A stretch of 64,000 nt of DNA, from positions 3,267,009 through 3,331,008 of the forward strand of contig NZ_KI421498.1 in NCBI RefSeq assembly GCF_000473105.1. Reading direction: 5' to 3'. This DNA comes from Phaeobacter inhibens DSM 16374 (GTDB lineage Bacteria > Pseudomonadota > Alphaproteobacteria > Rhodobacterales > Rhodobacteraceae). This document shows positions 25,200 through 34,410 of this stretch, one piece after another. The notes beneath the pieces were generated by a model. It saw only the letters and a list, made by a program, of their open reading frames with translations, had not been told where the DNA came from and made no database searches. How positions within the stretch are numbered: the first letter of the stretch is position 1; the number at the start of each line of letters is the position of its first letter. Position numbers and translations under genes: made by a program.

Positions 25200-25260
25200 C
25201 TTTCCGCCCTGCCGCTTCCCGGTTAGCGTTCCGCAAAACCTGACGTAAAGGACCACACCC

Positions 25261-25719
25261 ATGGATATCGAAGCCAAACTCAAAGACCTGGGCATTCAGC
25301 TGCCAAGCGCACCAGCCCCCGCAGCCAACTATGTGCCCTATGTGGTCGTAGACAATATGGTCTATATCTCCGGCCAGATTTCTGCCGGTCCTGAGGGTCT
25401 GATCACCGGCAAATTGGGCGCTGATATGGATGTGCCCGCCGGTCAGAAGGCTGCCCGCCAATGCGCCATCGCCCTGCTGGCGCAGCTGAAAGCCGCCTGT
25501 GACGGCGACCTCAATCGCCTGAAGCGCGTCGTCAAACTGGGGGCATTTGTCAATTCCACCGACAGTTTCACCGACCAGCCGCAGGTGGTGAACGGGGCGT
25601 CTGACCTCATGGTCGAGGTGCTGGGCGATGCCGGTCGTCATGCTCGCGCTGCGGTCAGCTCGCCCTCGCTACCGCTGGGCGTGGCAGTGGAAATCGACGG
25701 CGTGTTCCAGATCTCATGA
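25261..25719 (+). CDS. RidA family protein
   Basis: A 152-residue member of the RidA/YjgF/UK114 family. RidA proper hydrolyses reactive enamines and imines made by PLP enzymes. This longer variant (about 150 residues against 130) has LPSAPAPAANYVPYVVVDNM, YISGQISAGPEG and a C-terminal SSPSLPLGVAVEIDGVFQI. The position of the usual Arg before the last strand (normally R-x-x-V/A) reads Leu-Pro-Leu-Gly, so it may belong to a non-archetypal RidA subgroup without imine deaminase activity. It starts an operon: the GDPD gene overlaps its stop by four bases. Confidence 0.88.
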   Translation: MDIEAKLKDLGIQLPSAPAPAANYVPYVVVDNMVYISGQISAGPEGLITGKLGADMDVPAGQKAARQCAIALLAQLKAACDGDLNRLKRVVKLGAFVNSTDSFTDQPQVVNGASDLMVEVLGDAGRHARAAVSSPSLPLGVAVEIDGVFQIS

Positions 25720-26489
25720 CTTCTGATCTGCCTGCCGCATTCCTGCGCCAGCCCATCACCCATCGCGCGCTGCACGACGTGCGCGATGGTCGCCCGGAAA
25801 ACAGCCGGGCCGCCATCCTCGCGGCGATTGAGGCCGGGTATGGCATTGAAATGGATCTGCAACTGTCCTCCGATGGGTGCGCCATGGTGTTCCACGACTA
25901 CAATCTGGAACGGCTGGCCGAGGGTACGGGGCTTGTTGCTGATCACACCCGCGATCAGCTGCGCGCCATCCCTCTCAAGGGCGGTGATGGCGAATGCATC
26001 CCGGATCTGGCCGAGATCCTCGACCTGGTTGATGGGCGCGTGCCACTCTTGATCGAGCTGAAGGATCAGGACGGCAATATGGGGCCAAACATCGGCGCGC
26101 TGGAGGCCGACACCGCAGACCAGTTGAAAAACTATACCGGCGAGGTCGCGCTGATGTCTTTCAATCCGCATTCCGTGGTCGAACTGGCGCGCTTGGCGCC
26201 CGAGCGGCCCCGGGGCCTCACCACCAGCAGCTACAGGGTTGAGCATTGGCCCGAGCTGACGGCGGAGGTCTGCGACCATCTGCGCGCAATCCCGGATTTT
26301 GACCGCTCTGGCTCCTGTTTCATCAGCCATGAGGTTGCGGATCTCGCCAGCCCGCGTGTTGGCGAACTGCGCGCCCAGGGGGCGCCGGTTCTATGCTGGA
26401 CCGTGACCTCCGCCGCGATGGAAAAAGAGGCCCGCAAAATCGCGCATAATGTCACCTTTGAGCGGTATCTTTCTGATATCCCGGCTTGA
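25716..26489 (+). CDS. Glycerophosphodiester phosphodiesterase family protein
   Basis: A 257-residue TIM-barrel enzyme. Catalytic motifs are THRALHDVRDGRPENS (usually HRG and PEN), GIEMDLQLSSDG (Glu and Asp metal ligands) and MVFHDYNLERL (general acid His). The family splits glycerophosphodiesters into glycerol 3-phosphate and an alcohol. The change of HRG to HRA is a small departure, but metal ligands are intact. There is no signal peptide, so a cytoplasmic enzyme. It overlaps the RidA gene upstream; the FemAB-like gene starts 46 bases downstream. Confidence 0.9.
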   Translation: MTSDLPAAFLRQPITHRALHDVRDGRPENSRAAILAAIEAGYGIEMDLQLSSDGCAMVFHDYNLERLAEGTGLVADHTRDQLRAIPLKGGDGECIPDLAEILDLVDGRVPLLIELKDQDGNMGPNIGALEADTADQLKNYTGEVALMSFNPHSVVELARLAPERPRGLTTSSYRVEHWPELTAEVCDHLRAIPDFDRSGSCFISHEVADLASPRVGELRAQGAPVLCWTVTSAAMEKEARKIAHNVTFERYLSDIPA

Positions 26490-26535
26490 TCCCATCCACG
26501 GCGGACCCAGATACTATCTGTCGCGGAGGAACTGA

Positions 26536-27723
26536 ATGGAACAGGCGCAGATTGAAATCGAAGTGCTCGGCGCGCTGTCGCAGCTATCGGCTGAGGAATG
26601 GGACGCCTGCGCCTGTCCCGAAGCGGCCGATGGCAGCGCCCCGCTGGATCCCTTCACCACGCACCGGTTTTTGAGCGCGCTGGAGGACAGTGGCTCCGTT
26701 GGGCGCGGCACCGGCTGGCAGCCGCAGTATCTGACCGCGCGCCGCGACGGTGTGTTGATTGCCTGCGCGCCGATGTACGCCAAATCCCACAGTCAGGGCG
26801 AATATATCTTCGATCACAACTGGGCCCATGCCTATGAACAGGCGGGCGGGCGCTATTACCCCAAACTGCAGATCGCAGCCCCCTTCACCCCTGCCACCGG
26901 ACGGCGTTTTCTGGTGAAGCCGGAATTCGAAGGTCTGGGCCAGTCAGCACTGGTGCAGGGGGCTGTACAGCTGGCGGCAGACAACCGCGTCTCTTCCCTG
27001 CATGTGACCTTCTGCACAGAGGATGAGGCGAAGATGGGCGCCGAGATGGGGCTGATGGCCCGTGTTACGCAACAGTTCCATTGGCTGAACGAGGGCTACC
27101 GCAGTTTTGACGATTTCCTCGGTGCACTCTCGTCGCGCAAGCGCAAGACCATCCGCAAGGAACGCGCGCAGGCGCAGGGCTTTGGCGGGGAGATCCGCGC
27201 CTATCGCGGCAGCGATCTGCGCCCTGAACATTGGGATGCCTTCTGGACCTTCTATCAGGACACTGGCGCGCGCAAATGGGGGTCGCCCTATCTCAGCCGC
27301 GCCTTCTTTGACATCGCCCATGACACCATGGCCGACGATATGGCGCTGATTCTCGCCGAACGCGACGGGATACCGGTAGCGGGTGCGTTGAATTTTCTAG
27401 GCCGCGAGACACTTTACGGGCGCTATTGGGGCTGCCGCGAACACCACCCCTGCCTGCATTTCGAACTGTGTTACTATCAGGCCATCGACCAGGCGATTGC
27501 CCGCGGGCTGAACCGGGTCGAAGCGGGCGCGCAGGGGGAACACAAACTGGCGCGCGGCTATCTGCCGACGCAAACGCATAGTCTGCATTGGGTGGGCGAT
27601 CCGGGATTTGCCGATGCCATTGCCCGCTATCTGGAGGCCGAACGCGGCGCCATCGAAGAAGAAATCGAGATCCTGACGGACTATGGTCCGTTCCGCAAAC
27701 CTCATGTGGAGGAGCAACAATGA
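26536..27723 (+). CDS. FemAB-like GNAT protein (PF04339 family)
   Basis: A 395-residue cytoplasmic protein of the DUF482/FemAB_like group, a double-GNAT fold related to enzymes that add amino acids to peptidoglycan or other acceptors. Family segments seen are [36 protein letters not shown] and [20 protein letters not shown], followed by the [17 protein letters not shown] stretch. No substrate has been established for this family as far as I know. The ATG (26536) has GGAGGAACTGA upstream, and the stop overlaps the PCD start by four bases. Confidence 0.85.
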   Translation: MEQAQIEIEVLGALSQLSAEEWDACACPEAADGSAPLDPFTTHRFLSALEDSGSVGRGTGWQPQYLTARRDGVLIACAPMYAKSHSQGEYIFDHNWAHAYEQAGGRYYPKLQIAAPFTPATGRRFLVKPEFEGLGQSALVQGAVQLAADNRVSSLHVTFCTEDEAKMGAEMGLMARVTQQFHWLNEGYRSFDDFLGALSSRKRKTIRKERAQAQGFGGEIRAYRGSDLRPEHWDAFWTFYQDTGARKWGSPYLSRAFFDIAHDTMADDMALILAERDGIPVAGALNFLGRETLYGRYWGCREHHPCLHFELCYYQAIDQAIARGLNRVEAGAQGEHKLARGYLPTQTHSLHWVGDPGFADAIARYLEAERGAIEEEIEILTDYGPFRKPHVEEQQ

Positions 27724-28013
27724 CGGAAAAACTCTCGGACGCCACCCGTGGCCCACTGCTGGATCCGCTGTTCAGCGCCGGTTGGCAGGTGGTTGACGGC
27801 CGTGATGCCATCACCAAGACCTATAAATTTGACAGTTTTGTCGATGCCTTCGGCTGGATGACCCGCGCTGCGATCTGGGCCGAAAAATGGGATCACCACC
27901 CGGAGTGGAGCAATGTCTACAACACCGTTACCGTGACCCTGACCACCCACGATGTGGGTGGCATCAGTGCGCTGGATGCAAAACTCGCCCGCAAGATGGA
28001 AAGCCTGTTTTAG
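27720..28013 (+). CDS. phhB: Pterin-4a-carbinolamine dehydratase
   Basis: A 97-residue enzyme dehydrating 4a-hydroxytetrahydropterin, the by-product of aromatic amino acid hydroxylases. The signature [20 protein letters not shown] with the paired His is intact, followed by [17 protein letters not shown] start at ATG 27720, overlapping the previous stop (ATGA); the open frame upstream is a shadow. No phenylalanine hydroxylase gene is in this window, so the metabolic partner is elsewhere. It ends the RidA-GDPD-FemAB operon. Confidence 0.93.
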   Translation: MTEKLSDATRGPLLDPLFSAGWQVVDGRDAITKTYKFDSFVDAFGWMTRAAIWAEKWDHHPEWSNVYNTVTVTLTTHDVGGISALDAKLARKMESLF

Positions 28014-28040
28014 GGCAAGGTTCCCGGCAGATAAGACCAG

Positions 28041-28068
28041 AAAAGGCGCGGAATTGTCCGCGCCTTTT
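28041..28068. terminator. Bidirectional terminator between phhB and the peroxiredoxin gene
   Basis: AAAAGGCGCGGA-ATTG-TCCGCGCCTTTT is a perfect 12-base stem with A and T ends, suited to stop both convergent operons. Confidence 0.9.
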
Positions 28069-28087
28069 GCGTTTCAACTGGTGGGGA

Positions 28088-28576
28088 TCAGCCCATCGCC
28101 TCAAGCAGCGCTTCGCCCGCAGACAGCTCGCATTGGCCGGGATTGTCTTCGGCGTTCATGATTTCGACCTTGCCATCGCGTGCCAGCATCGCATAGCGCA
28201 GCGAGCGCCCGATCAGACCCGCCGCAGGCGCGTCCAGCCGCATCCCGATCGCATCGGTGAAGCCGCATTCGGCGTCCGATAACATGGTGATACCGGCAGC
28301 ACCGGCCCCGGTCGCCTCTGACCAGGCCTTCATTACAAAGGGATCGTTGCCCGCAATGCAGATGATCTCATCCACGCCTTTGGCTGTCAGCGCGTCCTTA
28401 TTGCGGATGAAACTGGGCACATGGGCCGAATGGCAGGTCGGGGTGAACGCGCCCGGCACCGCAAAAATGGCAACTGTGCGCCCTTTGGTCAGCTCGGCCA
28501 TGCTCACCTGTTCAGGGCCCTCGTCTCCCATGCGGGTCAGAGTCGCCTCTGGCAGGGTTTCTCCAACGGAAATCAT
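28088..28576 (-). CDS. Peroxiredoxin (Prx5/AhpE-like, redoxin domain)
   Basis: A 162-residue thiol peroxidase. The peroxidatic Cys is in PGAFTPTCHSAHVPSF (about residue 48), the Prx5-type signature, and the conserved Arg is in GRSLRYAML. A second Cys (DAECGFTD) and a third near the C-terminus (GQCEL) are candidates for resolution. It reduces hydrogen peroxide and alkyl hydroperoxides, in this subgroup commonly with glutathione/glutaredoxin. Single gene; ATG 28576 with GGGAGAGGA upstream. Confidence 0.93.
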   Translation of the reverse strand: MISVGETLPEATLTRMGDEGPEQVSMAELTKGRTVAIFAVPGAFTPTCHSAHVPSFIRNKDALTAKGVDEIICIAGNDPFVMKAWSEATGAGAAGITMLSDAECGFTDAIGMRLDAPAAGLIGRSLRYAMLARDGKVEIMNAEDNPGQCELSAGEALLEAMG

Positions 28577-28700
28577 GATCTGTTCCTCTCCCGTGATTGT
28601 GTTTTATATCCTCACACATATAGGGTCGGGCAGCAGGCATGCCAGTGGGATGTAACAGCCACCAGCCGCAGACCGGGACAGCAGAAAGATAGGGGGAACC

Positions 28701-29912
28701 ATGACCCATTTCGTCGTGATCGGGGCAGGGCAGGCCGGCGCCTCGCTGGTGGCTCAGCTGCGCAAGCAGGGCTTTGAGGGCGAGATTACGCTGATCGGCA
28801 GTGAACCTGTCGTACCCTATCAGCGTCCGCCTTTGTCGAAGGCCTATCTGCTGGGTGAACTGGAGCTGGAGCGGCTCTATCTGCGGCCTGAAAGTTTCTA
28901 TGCCGATAGCAATATCACCCTCAGACTGGGGCAGCAGGTGCAGGCAATTGATCCTGCCGCCAAGACCGTGACCCTCGCGGATGAGGTGCTGCACTACGAC
29001 CAGCTGGCGCTCACCACCGGGTCCAGCCCGCGCCGTCTGCCTGCCGCCATTGGTGGCGATCTGGGCGGCGTCTACGTGCTGCGCGATCTGGCAGATGTGG
29101 ACGCCATGGCCCCGGTGGTCAAGGAGCGCGCGCGTACCCTGATTGTGGGCGGCGGGTACATCGGGCTGGAGGCCGCCGCCGTCTGTGCCAAACGCGGGGT
29201 CTCTGTCACGCTGGTCGAGATGGCCGGCCGTATCCTGCAACGGGTGGCAGCCCCCGAAACCTCGGATTACTTCCGTGCGCTTCACACGGGCCACGGTGTC
29301 GACATCCGCGAAGGCATCGGGCTTGAGCGGCTGGAGGGCGAGAATGGCACCGTCAGCCGCGCCGTGCTCAGCGACGGCTCAACGGTTGAGGTGGATTTTG
29401 TAGTTGTCGGTGTTGGCATCACCCCCGCAAGTGATCTTGCAGAGGCTGCGGGCCTGACGCTTGAGAACGGGATCAAGGTGGATGCGCAGGGCCGTACCTC
29501 GGATCCGTCCATATGGGCCGCCGGGGATTGCGCATCTTTCCCCTATCGCGGCAACCGTATCCGGTTGGAAAGCGTGCCCAACGCCATTGATCAGGCAGAG
29601 GTCGCCGCCCGCAATATGCTTGGCGCGAATGAAACTTATGTGGCCAAGCCGTGGTTCTGGTCCGATCAATACGACGTCAAACTGCAAATCGCCGGCCTCA
29701 ACACCGGCTATGACAACGTCGTCACCCGCACCGGCAGCGATGGTACCATGTCCTTCTGGTATTACACTGGCGATCAACTGGTCGCGGTGGATGCAATGAA
29801 CGACCCGCGCGCCTATATGGTGGCCAAACGCCTGATTGAGGCTGGGCGCACCGCCGACAAGGCCGTGGTGGCGGACGTTGAGGCGGATCTGAAACCGCTC
29901 TTGCGCGCATGA
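28701..29912 (+). CDS. FAD-dependent ferredoxin/rubredoxin reductase
   Basis: A 403-residue flavoprotein with an FAD-binding GAGQAG (VVIGAGQAGASLVAQL), the family segment PYQRPPLSKAYL, an NAD-binding GGGYIGLEAAAV (about 150-161) and the second FAD motif WAAGDCASF (about 273-281), ending in the reductase C-terminal domain (KPWFWSDQYDVKLQIAGL). It resembles putidaredoxin or rhodocoxin reductases that feed electrons to a [2Fe-2S] ferredoxin. No P450 or ferredoxin gene is beside it. It overlaps rsmD by four bases. Confidence 0.92.
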   Translation: MTHFVVIGAGQAGASLVAQLRKQGFEGEITLIGSEPVVPYQRPPLSKAYLLGELELERLYLRPESFYADSNITLRLGQQVQAIDPAAKTVTLADEVLHYDQLALTTGSSPRRLPAAIGGDLGGVYVLRDLADVDAMAPVVKERARTLIVGGGYIGLEAAAVCAKRGVSVTLVEMAGRILQRVAAPETSDYFRALHTGHGVDIREGIGLERLEGENGTVSRAVLSDGSTVEVDFVVVGVGITPASDLAEAAGLTLENGIKVDAQGRTSDPSIWAAGDCASFPYRGNRIRLESVPNAIDQAEVAARNMLGANETYVAKPWFWSDQYDVKLQIAGLNTGYDNVVTRTGSDGTMSFWYYTGDQLVAVDAMNDPRAYMVAKRLIEAGRTADKAVVADVEADLKPLLRA

Positions 29913-30463
29913 GGATCATCGCCGGAGACTTTCGGGGCCGCGCGCTCACCAGCGTGGGCAAGGGCGATGCGGGCGCCCACCTGCGCCCCACCACCGACCG
30001 TGTGCGTGAAAGCCTGTTTAATGTGCTGTCGCATCTGGTCGATTTCGACGGGCTACGGGTGCTGGATCTGTTCGCAGGCACCGGTGCCCTAGGGCTTGAG
30101 GCGCTATCGCGCGGCGCGGCTGAGGCGGTGTTTGTGGATGATGGCCGGGTATCGCAGGGGCTGATCACCAAGAATATTGATCTGCTGCGCATCAAGGACC
30201 GCGCCCGTCTCATCCGCCGCGATGCCACCCGCCTGCCGGTCAATGAGGGTGCGCCCTGTGATGTGATCTTCCTCGATCCGCCCTATGGCAAATCGCTGGG
30301 GCAAAAGGCGCTGGCCGCCGCGACCAAGGGCGGTTGGCTGGCCGAGGATGCGTTGGTCGTCTGGGAAGAAAGCAGCCCCATGCAGCCCCCCGAAGGTTTC
30401 ACTCTGCACGACAGCCGCAAATACGGTGACACGCATGTCACCCTTCTGTGGCGCGAGAGCTGA
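29909..30463 (+). CDS. rsmD: 16S rRNA (guanine966-N2)-methyltransferase RsmD
   Basis: A 184-residue SAM-dependent methyltransferase. Motifs are MRIIAGDFRGRALTSV, RPTTDRVRESLFNVL, the SAM loop LDLFAGTGALGLEALSRG and the catalytic DPPYGKSLGQKAL. It methylates G966 of 16S rRNA during 30S assembly. ATG 29909 overlaps the stop of the reductase gene. Length and motif order are normal. Confidence 0.95.
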   Translation: MRIIAGDFRGRALTSVGKGDAGAHLRPTTDRVRESLFNVLSHLVDFDGLRVLDLFAGTGALGLEALSRGAAEAVFVDDGRVSQGLITKNIDLLRIKDRARLIRRDATRLPVNEGAPCDVIFLDPPYGKSLGQKALAAATKGGWLAEDALVVWEESSPMQPPEGFTLHDSRKYGDTHVTLLWRES

Positions 30464-30487
30464 GCATCAGCACAAAAGGACAGCACC

Positions 30488-31156
30488 ATGCCGATCACAT
30501 ATCCCACGCCGAAACTGGTGATTTTTGATTGCGACGGTGTGCTGGTCGATAGCGAAACACTTAGCAATCAGGTGCTTGTCGAAAACCTTGCCCGCCACGG
30601 TCTGCAGCTGTCGCTTGCGGACTGCATGGATCTCTTTGTCGGCGGCACCATGCAGGGCGTCATGAAAAAGGCGCAGGAACTCGGCGCGGACCTGCCTGCA
30701 AACTGGGTGGATGAGGTCTACGGAGAAACCTACGCCCGTCTGCGGCAGGGCGTGGACCTCGTTCCCGGCATTCCTGATCTTCTGGCGCTCTTGCAAGCGC
30801 GGGGCATTGCCTTTTGCGTGGCCTCCAACGGCAGCGAGGACAAGATGCGCATCACCCTTGGCCAGAACGGGCTCTGGGATCAGTTCCATCCCCAGGCGAT
30901 GTTCTCTGCCCATACGCTCAAGACCGGTAAGCCCGATCCGGATCTGTTCCTTGCAGCGGCCTGTCATTTCGACGTGCAGGCCCGCGACTGTCTTGTGGTT
31001 GAAGACAGCGAAAACGGCGCCATCGCCGCCGCCCGCGCAGGCATGCGCTGCCTCGGCTTCGACCCCCACGGCAAGGGCACGCGCCTGAAGCGGCATAATG
31101 CCGAGCATATCACCGCCATGTCAGAGGTTCCGCGTCTGATAGGCCTGCGTCCCTGA
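30488..31156 (+). CDS. HAD superfamily phosphatase/phosphoglucomutase-like hydrolase
   Basis: A 222-residue HAD subfamily IA enzyme. Catalytic motif I is FDCDGVLVDSE (nucleophile Asp about residue 14), motif II VASNGSEDK, motif III Lys in KTGKPDPDLF and motif IV VVEDSENGAIAA. It resembles YieH/YcjU-type sugar phosphatases, but the substrate is open. The ATG (30488) follows AAAGGACAGCACC. It lies 24 bases after rsmD and may be co-transcribed with it. Confidence 0.9.
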   Translation: MPITYPTPKLVIFDCDGVLVDSETLSNQVLVENLARHGLQLSLADCMDLFVGGTMQGVMKKAQELGADLPANWVDEVYGETYARLRQGVDLVPGIPDLLALLQARGIAFCVASNGSEDKMRITLGQNGLWDQFHPQAMFSAHTLKTGKPDPDLFLAAACHFDVQARDCLVVEDSENGAIAAARAGMRCLGFDPHGKGTRLKRHNAEHITAMSEVPRLIGLRP

Positions 31157-31342
31157 CGGCACTCTCAGGTAGAGTGCGACATTTTCACAGCAATCTATAC
31201 GCTTTGTTCAGCGGAACTCCCAACAGTCCAATCGCAGGATTTACAAGGTCCCATGTTGGACATATTCGGCCTGTGAAACGGACGATCTATCGTTCCGTTC
31301 AGCATCTCATTTCAGATGCCCAGAATTGATGTAGGACATGAT

Positions 31343-31669
31343 ATGAAACTTAATCTCCGCATTGGCCTGGCCCTTGCCAGCGCCTTGGCCCTGTCGGCCT
31401 GCGTGTCGCCTGATGTTGTCACCAAAACGCAGGTGGGGGATGCCAAGCTGACCTGCACCGAAATCACGGTGCAGCTGAACCAGCTGGAAGAGATCCGCAA
31501 AGAAGCCAAGAAGGGCAAGAGCATGTCCGGCGAGAATATCGCAGCCGCGCTGTTGTTCTGGCCCGCGGTGATCGGCAACCATTCCAACGCCAAGCAGGCG
31601 CTTGAAGCCGCGAATGAGCGTCACGAGGTTCTGGTTGCCTTGGCAGAACGCAAACGCTGCAAGCTCTGA
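31343..31669 (+). CDS. Small lipoprotein of unknown function
   Basis: A 108-residue lipoprotein. I start at ATG 31343, giving MKLNLRIGLALASALALSAC with a lipobox (LSAC, Cys 20); the earlier ATG at 31316 lacks a good signal start. The mature part has a second Cys (KLTCTEI), a coiled stretch (QLNQLEEIRKEAKKGKS), a short hydrophobic segment (AALLFWPAVIGN) and ends in an Ala/Glu-rich helix followed by KRCKL. Proteins of this layout are common and unnamed. The 186-base upstream region contains a dyad around 31271-31293. A terminator follows. Confidence 0.75.
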   Translation: MKLNLRIGLALASALALSACVSPDVVTKTQVGDAKLTCTEITVQLNQLEEIRKEAKKGKSMSGENIAAALLFWPAVIGNHSNAKQALEAANERHEVLVALAERKRCKL

Positions 31670-31703
31670 TACCGGTACGGGGCAATCTGTATCGCTGAAC
31701 GAC

Positions 31704-31738
31704 AAAGGGGCGCGCCAGATGGCCCGCCCTTTTTTTTA
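31704..31738 (+). terminator. Terminator of the small lipoprotein gene
   Basis: GGGCG-C-GCC-AGAT-GGC-C-CGCCC (one internal mismatch) is followed by an 8-base T tract. Confidence 0.8.
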
Positions 31739-31754
31739 GTGGAGTGATACGGTC

Positions 31755-32564
31755 TCAGCCGTAGGTCGGGTGAAACTTGCCCGCAGGCGACAGGGTGAAA
31801 ATCTCAGCACCATCTGCCGTCACCCCGACCGAATGTTCAAACTGCGCAGACAGCGATTTGTCGCGGGTCACGGCGGTCCATTCATCGGCCAGAATCTTGG
31901 TTTCCGGACGGCCAAGGTTCACCATCGGCTCGATGGTGAAGAACATACCTTCCTCCAGCACCGGACCGGAGCCTGCGCGGCCATAGTGCAGCACGTTGGG
32001 CGGGGCATGGAACACCTGACCCAGACCGTGGCCGCAGAAATCCCGCACCACGCTCATACGCTGCGCTTCCACATAGGACTGGATCGCATGGCCAATGTCG
32101 CCAAAGGTATTGCCGGGTTTCACCGCCTCGATCCCCTTCATCAGGGAGTCATGGGTGACCTGGATCAGCCGCTCGGTTTTGCGCGATAGCTTGCCCGCCA
32201 CATACATGCGGCTGGTGTCGCCAAACCAGCCATCGACGATGACGGTCACGTCGATATTCAGGATGTCGCCATCCTTCAGCTTCTTGTCGCCGGGAATCCC
32301 GTGACAGACCACATGGTTCACGCTGATACAGCTGGCGTGCTGATAGCCCTTGTAGCCGATGGTGGCCGAGGTCGCGCCTGCGTCCTCCACCATCTGGGTG
32401 ATCAGCCGGTCCAGCTCGCCAGTGGATTGCCCCGGCACGACATGGGCTGCAATATCGTCAAGGATCCGGGCCGCCAGCGCCCCAGCCGCGTGCATTCCCG
32501 CGAAATCACCGGGTTCATAGATACGGATGCCGTCTTTTGTGGTGCGGCCGTCTTTCGATCTCAT
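31755..32564 (-). CDS. map: Type I methionine aminopeptidase
   Basis: A 269-residue metalloprotease removing the initiator Met from new proteins. The metal ligands of the pita-bread fold are seen in LNIDVTVIVDGWFGDTSRMY (two Asp), CGHGLGQVFH (His), FFTIEPMVN (Glu) and SAQFEHSVGV (Glu). I prefer ATG 32564 (MRSKDGRTTKDGIRIYE), which has GGAG seven bases upstream; ATG 32579 would add five residues (MEPHL) and lacks a good site. It is a single gene divergent from mscS. Confidence 0.94.
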   Translation of the reverse strand: MRSKDGRTTKDGIRIYEPGDFAGMHAAGALAARILDDIAAHVVPGQSTGELDRLITQMVEDAGATSATIGYKGYQHASCISVNHVVCHGIPGDKKLKDGDILNIDVTVIVDGWFGDTSRMYVAGKLSRKTERLIQVTHDSLMKGIEAVKPGNTFGDIGHAIQSYVEAQRMSVVRDFCGHGLGQVFHAPPNVLHYGRAGSGPVLEEGMFFTIEPMVNLGRPETKILADEWTAVTRDKSLSAQFEHSVGVTADGAEIFTLSPAGKFHPTYG

Positions 32565-32721
32565 CAGATGAGGCTCCATCGGGTGTCTTTGACATAGCTA
32601 TGTAAGCGGTTCGCGCGAAAAGGGCCAGAGCCGGCACGGCCGCCTGCCGGGAACTTTTTTCCACATAGGCGCGTTTCCCTCCCTGACGAATTGCAATCGC
32701 ACGACGGAGGACCCCGCAGCC

Positions 32722-33648
32722 ATGGACAGCATGAATGCCCTGATGGAGACTGAAATCTACAACGGAAAATCGCTGGCGGATTTGGTCACGCTGGAATTTC
32801 TCGCCCAGGCCATGGGCAGCGTGCTTGCAGCCATCGTGATCCTGCTGGCCGGGTTCATCGTCGCGAGCTGGGTCAAACGCCGGATTGTGCAGATCGGCGA
32901 CAGCCATGCCAGCCTTGATGTGACGCTATTCCACTTCCTCGGCAATCTGGCGCGCTATGTGATTCTGGCCTTTGCGGTGCTGTTTGTGCTGAACACATTT
33001 GGGGTGCAGACCACCTCCATAATTGCCGCCATCGGTGCGGCGGGCCTGGCCATTGGTCTGGCCATGCAAGGCGCGCTGTCCAACGTCGCCGCCGGCATCA
33101 TGCTGATCCTGTTCCGCCCGTTCAAGCTGGGCGATTTCATTGAGGTGAATGACGAAATGGGCACGGTGAAGGAAATCACCCTGAACAACACCGTGATCGC
33201 CAGCCTCTCCAACCTGAAGGTGATTATTCCCAACTCCGAGGTTTGGGGCAACACGATCACCAATTATTCCGAGTTTGACACCCGCCGGGCTGAATGGAAT
33301 TTCGGTGTTGGCTATGGGGCGAACCTCGCCACCGCCGAACAGGTGATCCGCGACACCATCATGTCCGACAGCCGCTCGCACGCAGAGCCGGAGCCGTTCA
33401 TTCAGGTCAACAATCTCAACAGCAGCTCGGTGGATTTCCTGGTGCGCGTCTGGGTCGATGCGGCGGAGTATTTTCAGTATCAGGCCGACATGAAACGTAA
33501 GGTGAAAGAGGCACTGGACGCGGCAGGAATTGATATTCCCTTCCCGACCCGCACGTTGGTTCAGGCAGGCCCTGATGCGTCGCAGCAGGCTTCAGAAGAC
33601 GGCGATCAGCAGGACAGCGCTGGAAACCGCAACGAGGCCGCTGCCTGA
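32722..33648 (+). CDS. mscS: Small-conductance mechanosensitive channel MscS
   Basis: A 308-residue channel that opens under hypo-osmotic stress. Three membrane helices (about 30-52, 70-93, 97-125) are followed by the cytoplasmic vestibule. The pore helix reads AIGAAGLAIGLAMQGALSNV and the signature FRPFKLGDFIEVNDEMGTV follows. The C-terminus is a Gln/Asp-rich tail. Length is close to the E. coli protein (286). It ends four bases before the stop of sfsA on the other strand. Confidence 0.95.
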   Translation: MDSMNALMETEIYNGKSLADLVTLEFLAQAMGSVLAAIVILLAGFIVASWVKRRIVQIGDSHASLDVTLFHFLGNLARYVILAFAVLFVLNTFGVQTTSIIAAIGAAGLAIGLAMQGALSNVAAGIMLILFRPFKLGDFIEVNDEMGTVKEITLNNTVIASLSNLKVIIPNSEVWGNTITNYSEFDTRRAEWNFGVGYGANLATAEQVIRDTIMSDSRSHAEPEPFIQVNNLNSSSVDFLVRVWVDAAEYFQYQADMKRKVKEALDAAGIDIPFPTRTLVQAGPDASQQASEDGDQQDSAGNRNEAAA

Positions 33649-33652
33649 GGGA

Positions 33653-34360
33653 TCAGCCCGCGATCACGCCCGCAATCTCAACGCCTTGCGGGCTGATGTG
33701 GGTGCTGATCACCAGACGCTCCACACCGGTAGCCGCCGCCGCATCCCAAGCGGCGGCATAGATCGGGTCGATGTCGTGGGCAATCTCAAAGCGATCACAA
33801 TCCTCGCGCTGCACCAGATAGAGCAGCACCGCCCGGTGGCCGGCCCGGCACATATCCGCCAGGTTGCCCAAATGTTTGGCGCCGCGCGCGGTGACGCTAT
33901 CGGGGAATTCCGCCAGACCGGGCTGGCGCGATAGGGTGACGCTTTTGACTTCGACATAGCAATCGGGCAGGCCGGGCAGGCCGGGCTGGCTCAGCAGGAA
34001 ATCAATGCGGCTCTTCTCGGCGTATTTCACCTCGGCCCGGACCGTTTCATAGGCCGATAGCGCTGCGATCTGGCGCGCCTCCAACGCCGATTTCAACGCG
34101 CGGTTTGGCACAGATGTATCCACACCCACCAGGGTGCCACCGGCAACCTCGACCAGCCGCCAGCCGTATTTCAGCTTTTTCTTCGGATCGTCATTCGGCT
34201 CCAGCCAGACCGCGCTGCCGGGCTCGGCCAGCCCGAGCATCGAACCGGGGTTGGCACAATGGGCAGTCACCTCGCGCCCATCCGGCAACTGGCAGTCCGC
34301 CAGAAACCTTTTGTAGCGTCGGATCAGCACGGCGGGCAGGAGAGGGGTTTGAAAGCGCAT
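33653..34360 (-). CDS. sfsA: SfsA family DNA/RNA nuclease
   Basis: A 235-residue protein of the SfsA family. The N-terminal OB-fold part is MRFQTPLLPAVLIRRYKRFL, DGREVTAHCANPGSM, and the nuclease core is SRIDFLLSQ and CYVEVKSVTLS (Asp and E-x-K of a PD-D/ExK site). E. coli SfsA was named for sugar-fermentation stimulation and also behaves as a nucleic-acid-binding protein. The stretch PGLPGLPDC comes from a short tandem DNA repeat (about 33965-33985). It is divergent from cinA. Confidence 0.93.
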   Translation of the reverse strand: MRFQTPLLPAVLIRRYKRFLADCQLPDGREVTAHCANPGSMLGLAEPGSAVWLEPNDDPKKKLKYGWRLVEVAGGTLVGVDTSVPNRALKSALEARQIAALSAYETVRAEVKYAEKSRIDFLLSQPGLPGLPDCYVEVKSVTLSRQPGLAEFPDSVTARGAKHLGNLADMCRAGHRAVLLYLVQREDCDRFEIAHDIDPIYAAAWDAAAATGVERLVISTHISPQGVEIAGVIAG

Positions 34361-34410
34361 GTGACTGGGCCTATACCTGCGCTATCATTGGATCAAGAGG
34401 AGGAGCGCAG

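Noticed and set aside
33965-33985. Short tandem GGGCAGGCC repeat
   Set aside because: It lies inside sfsA and encodes Pro-Gly-Leu repeats; too short to be a mobile or regulatory repeat.
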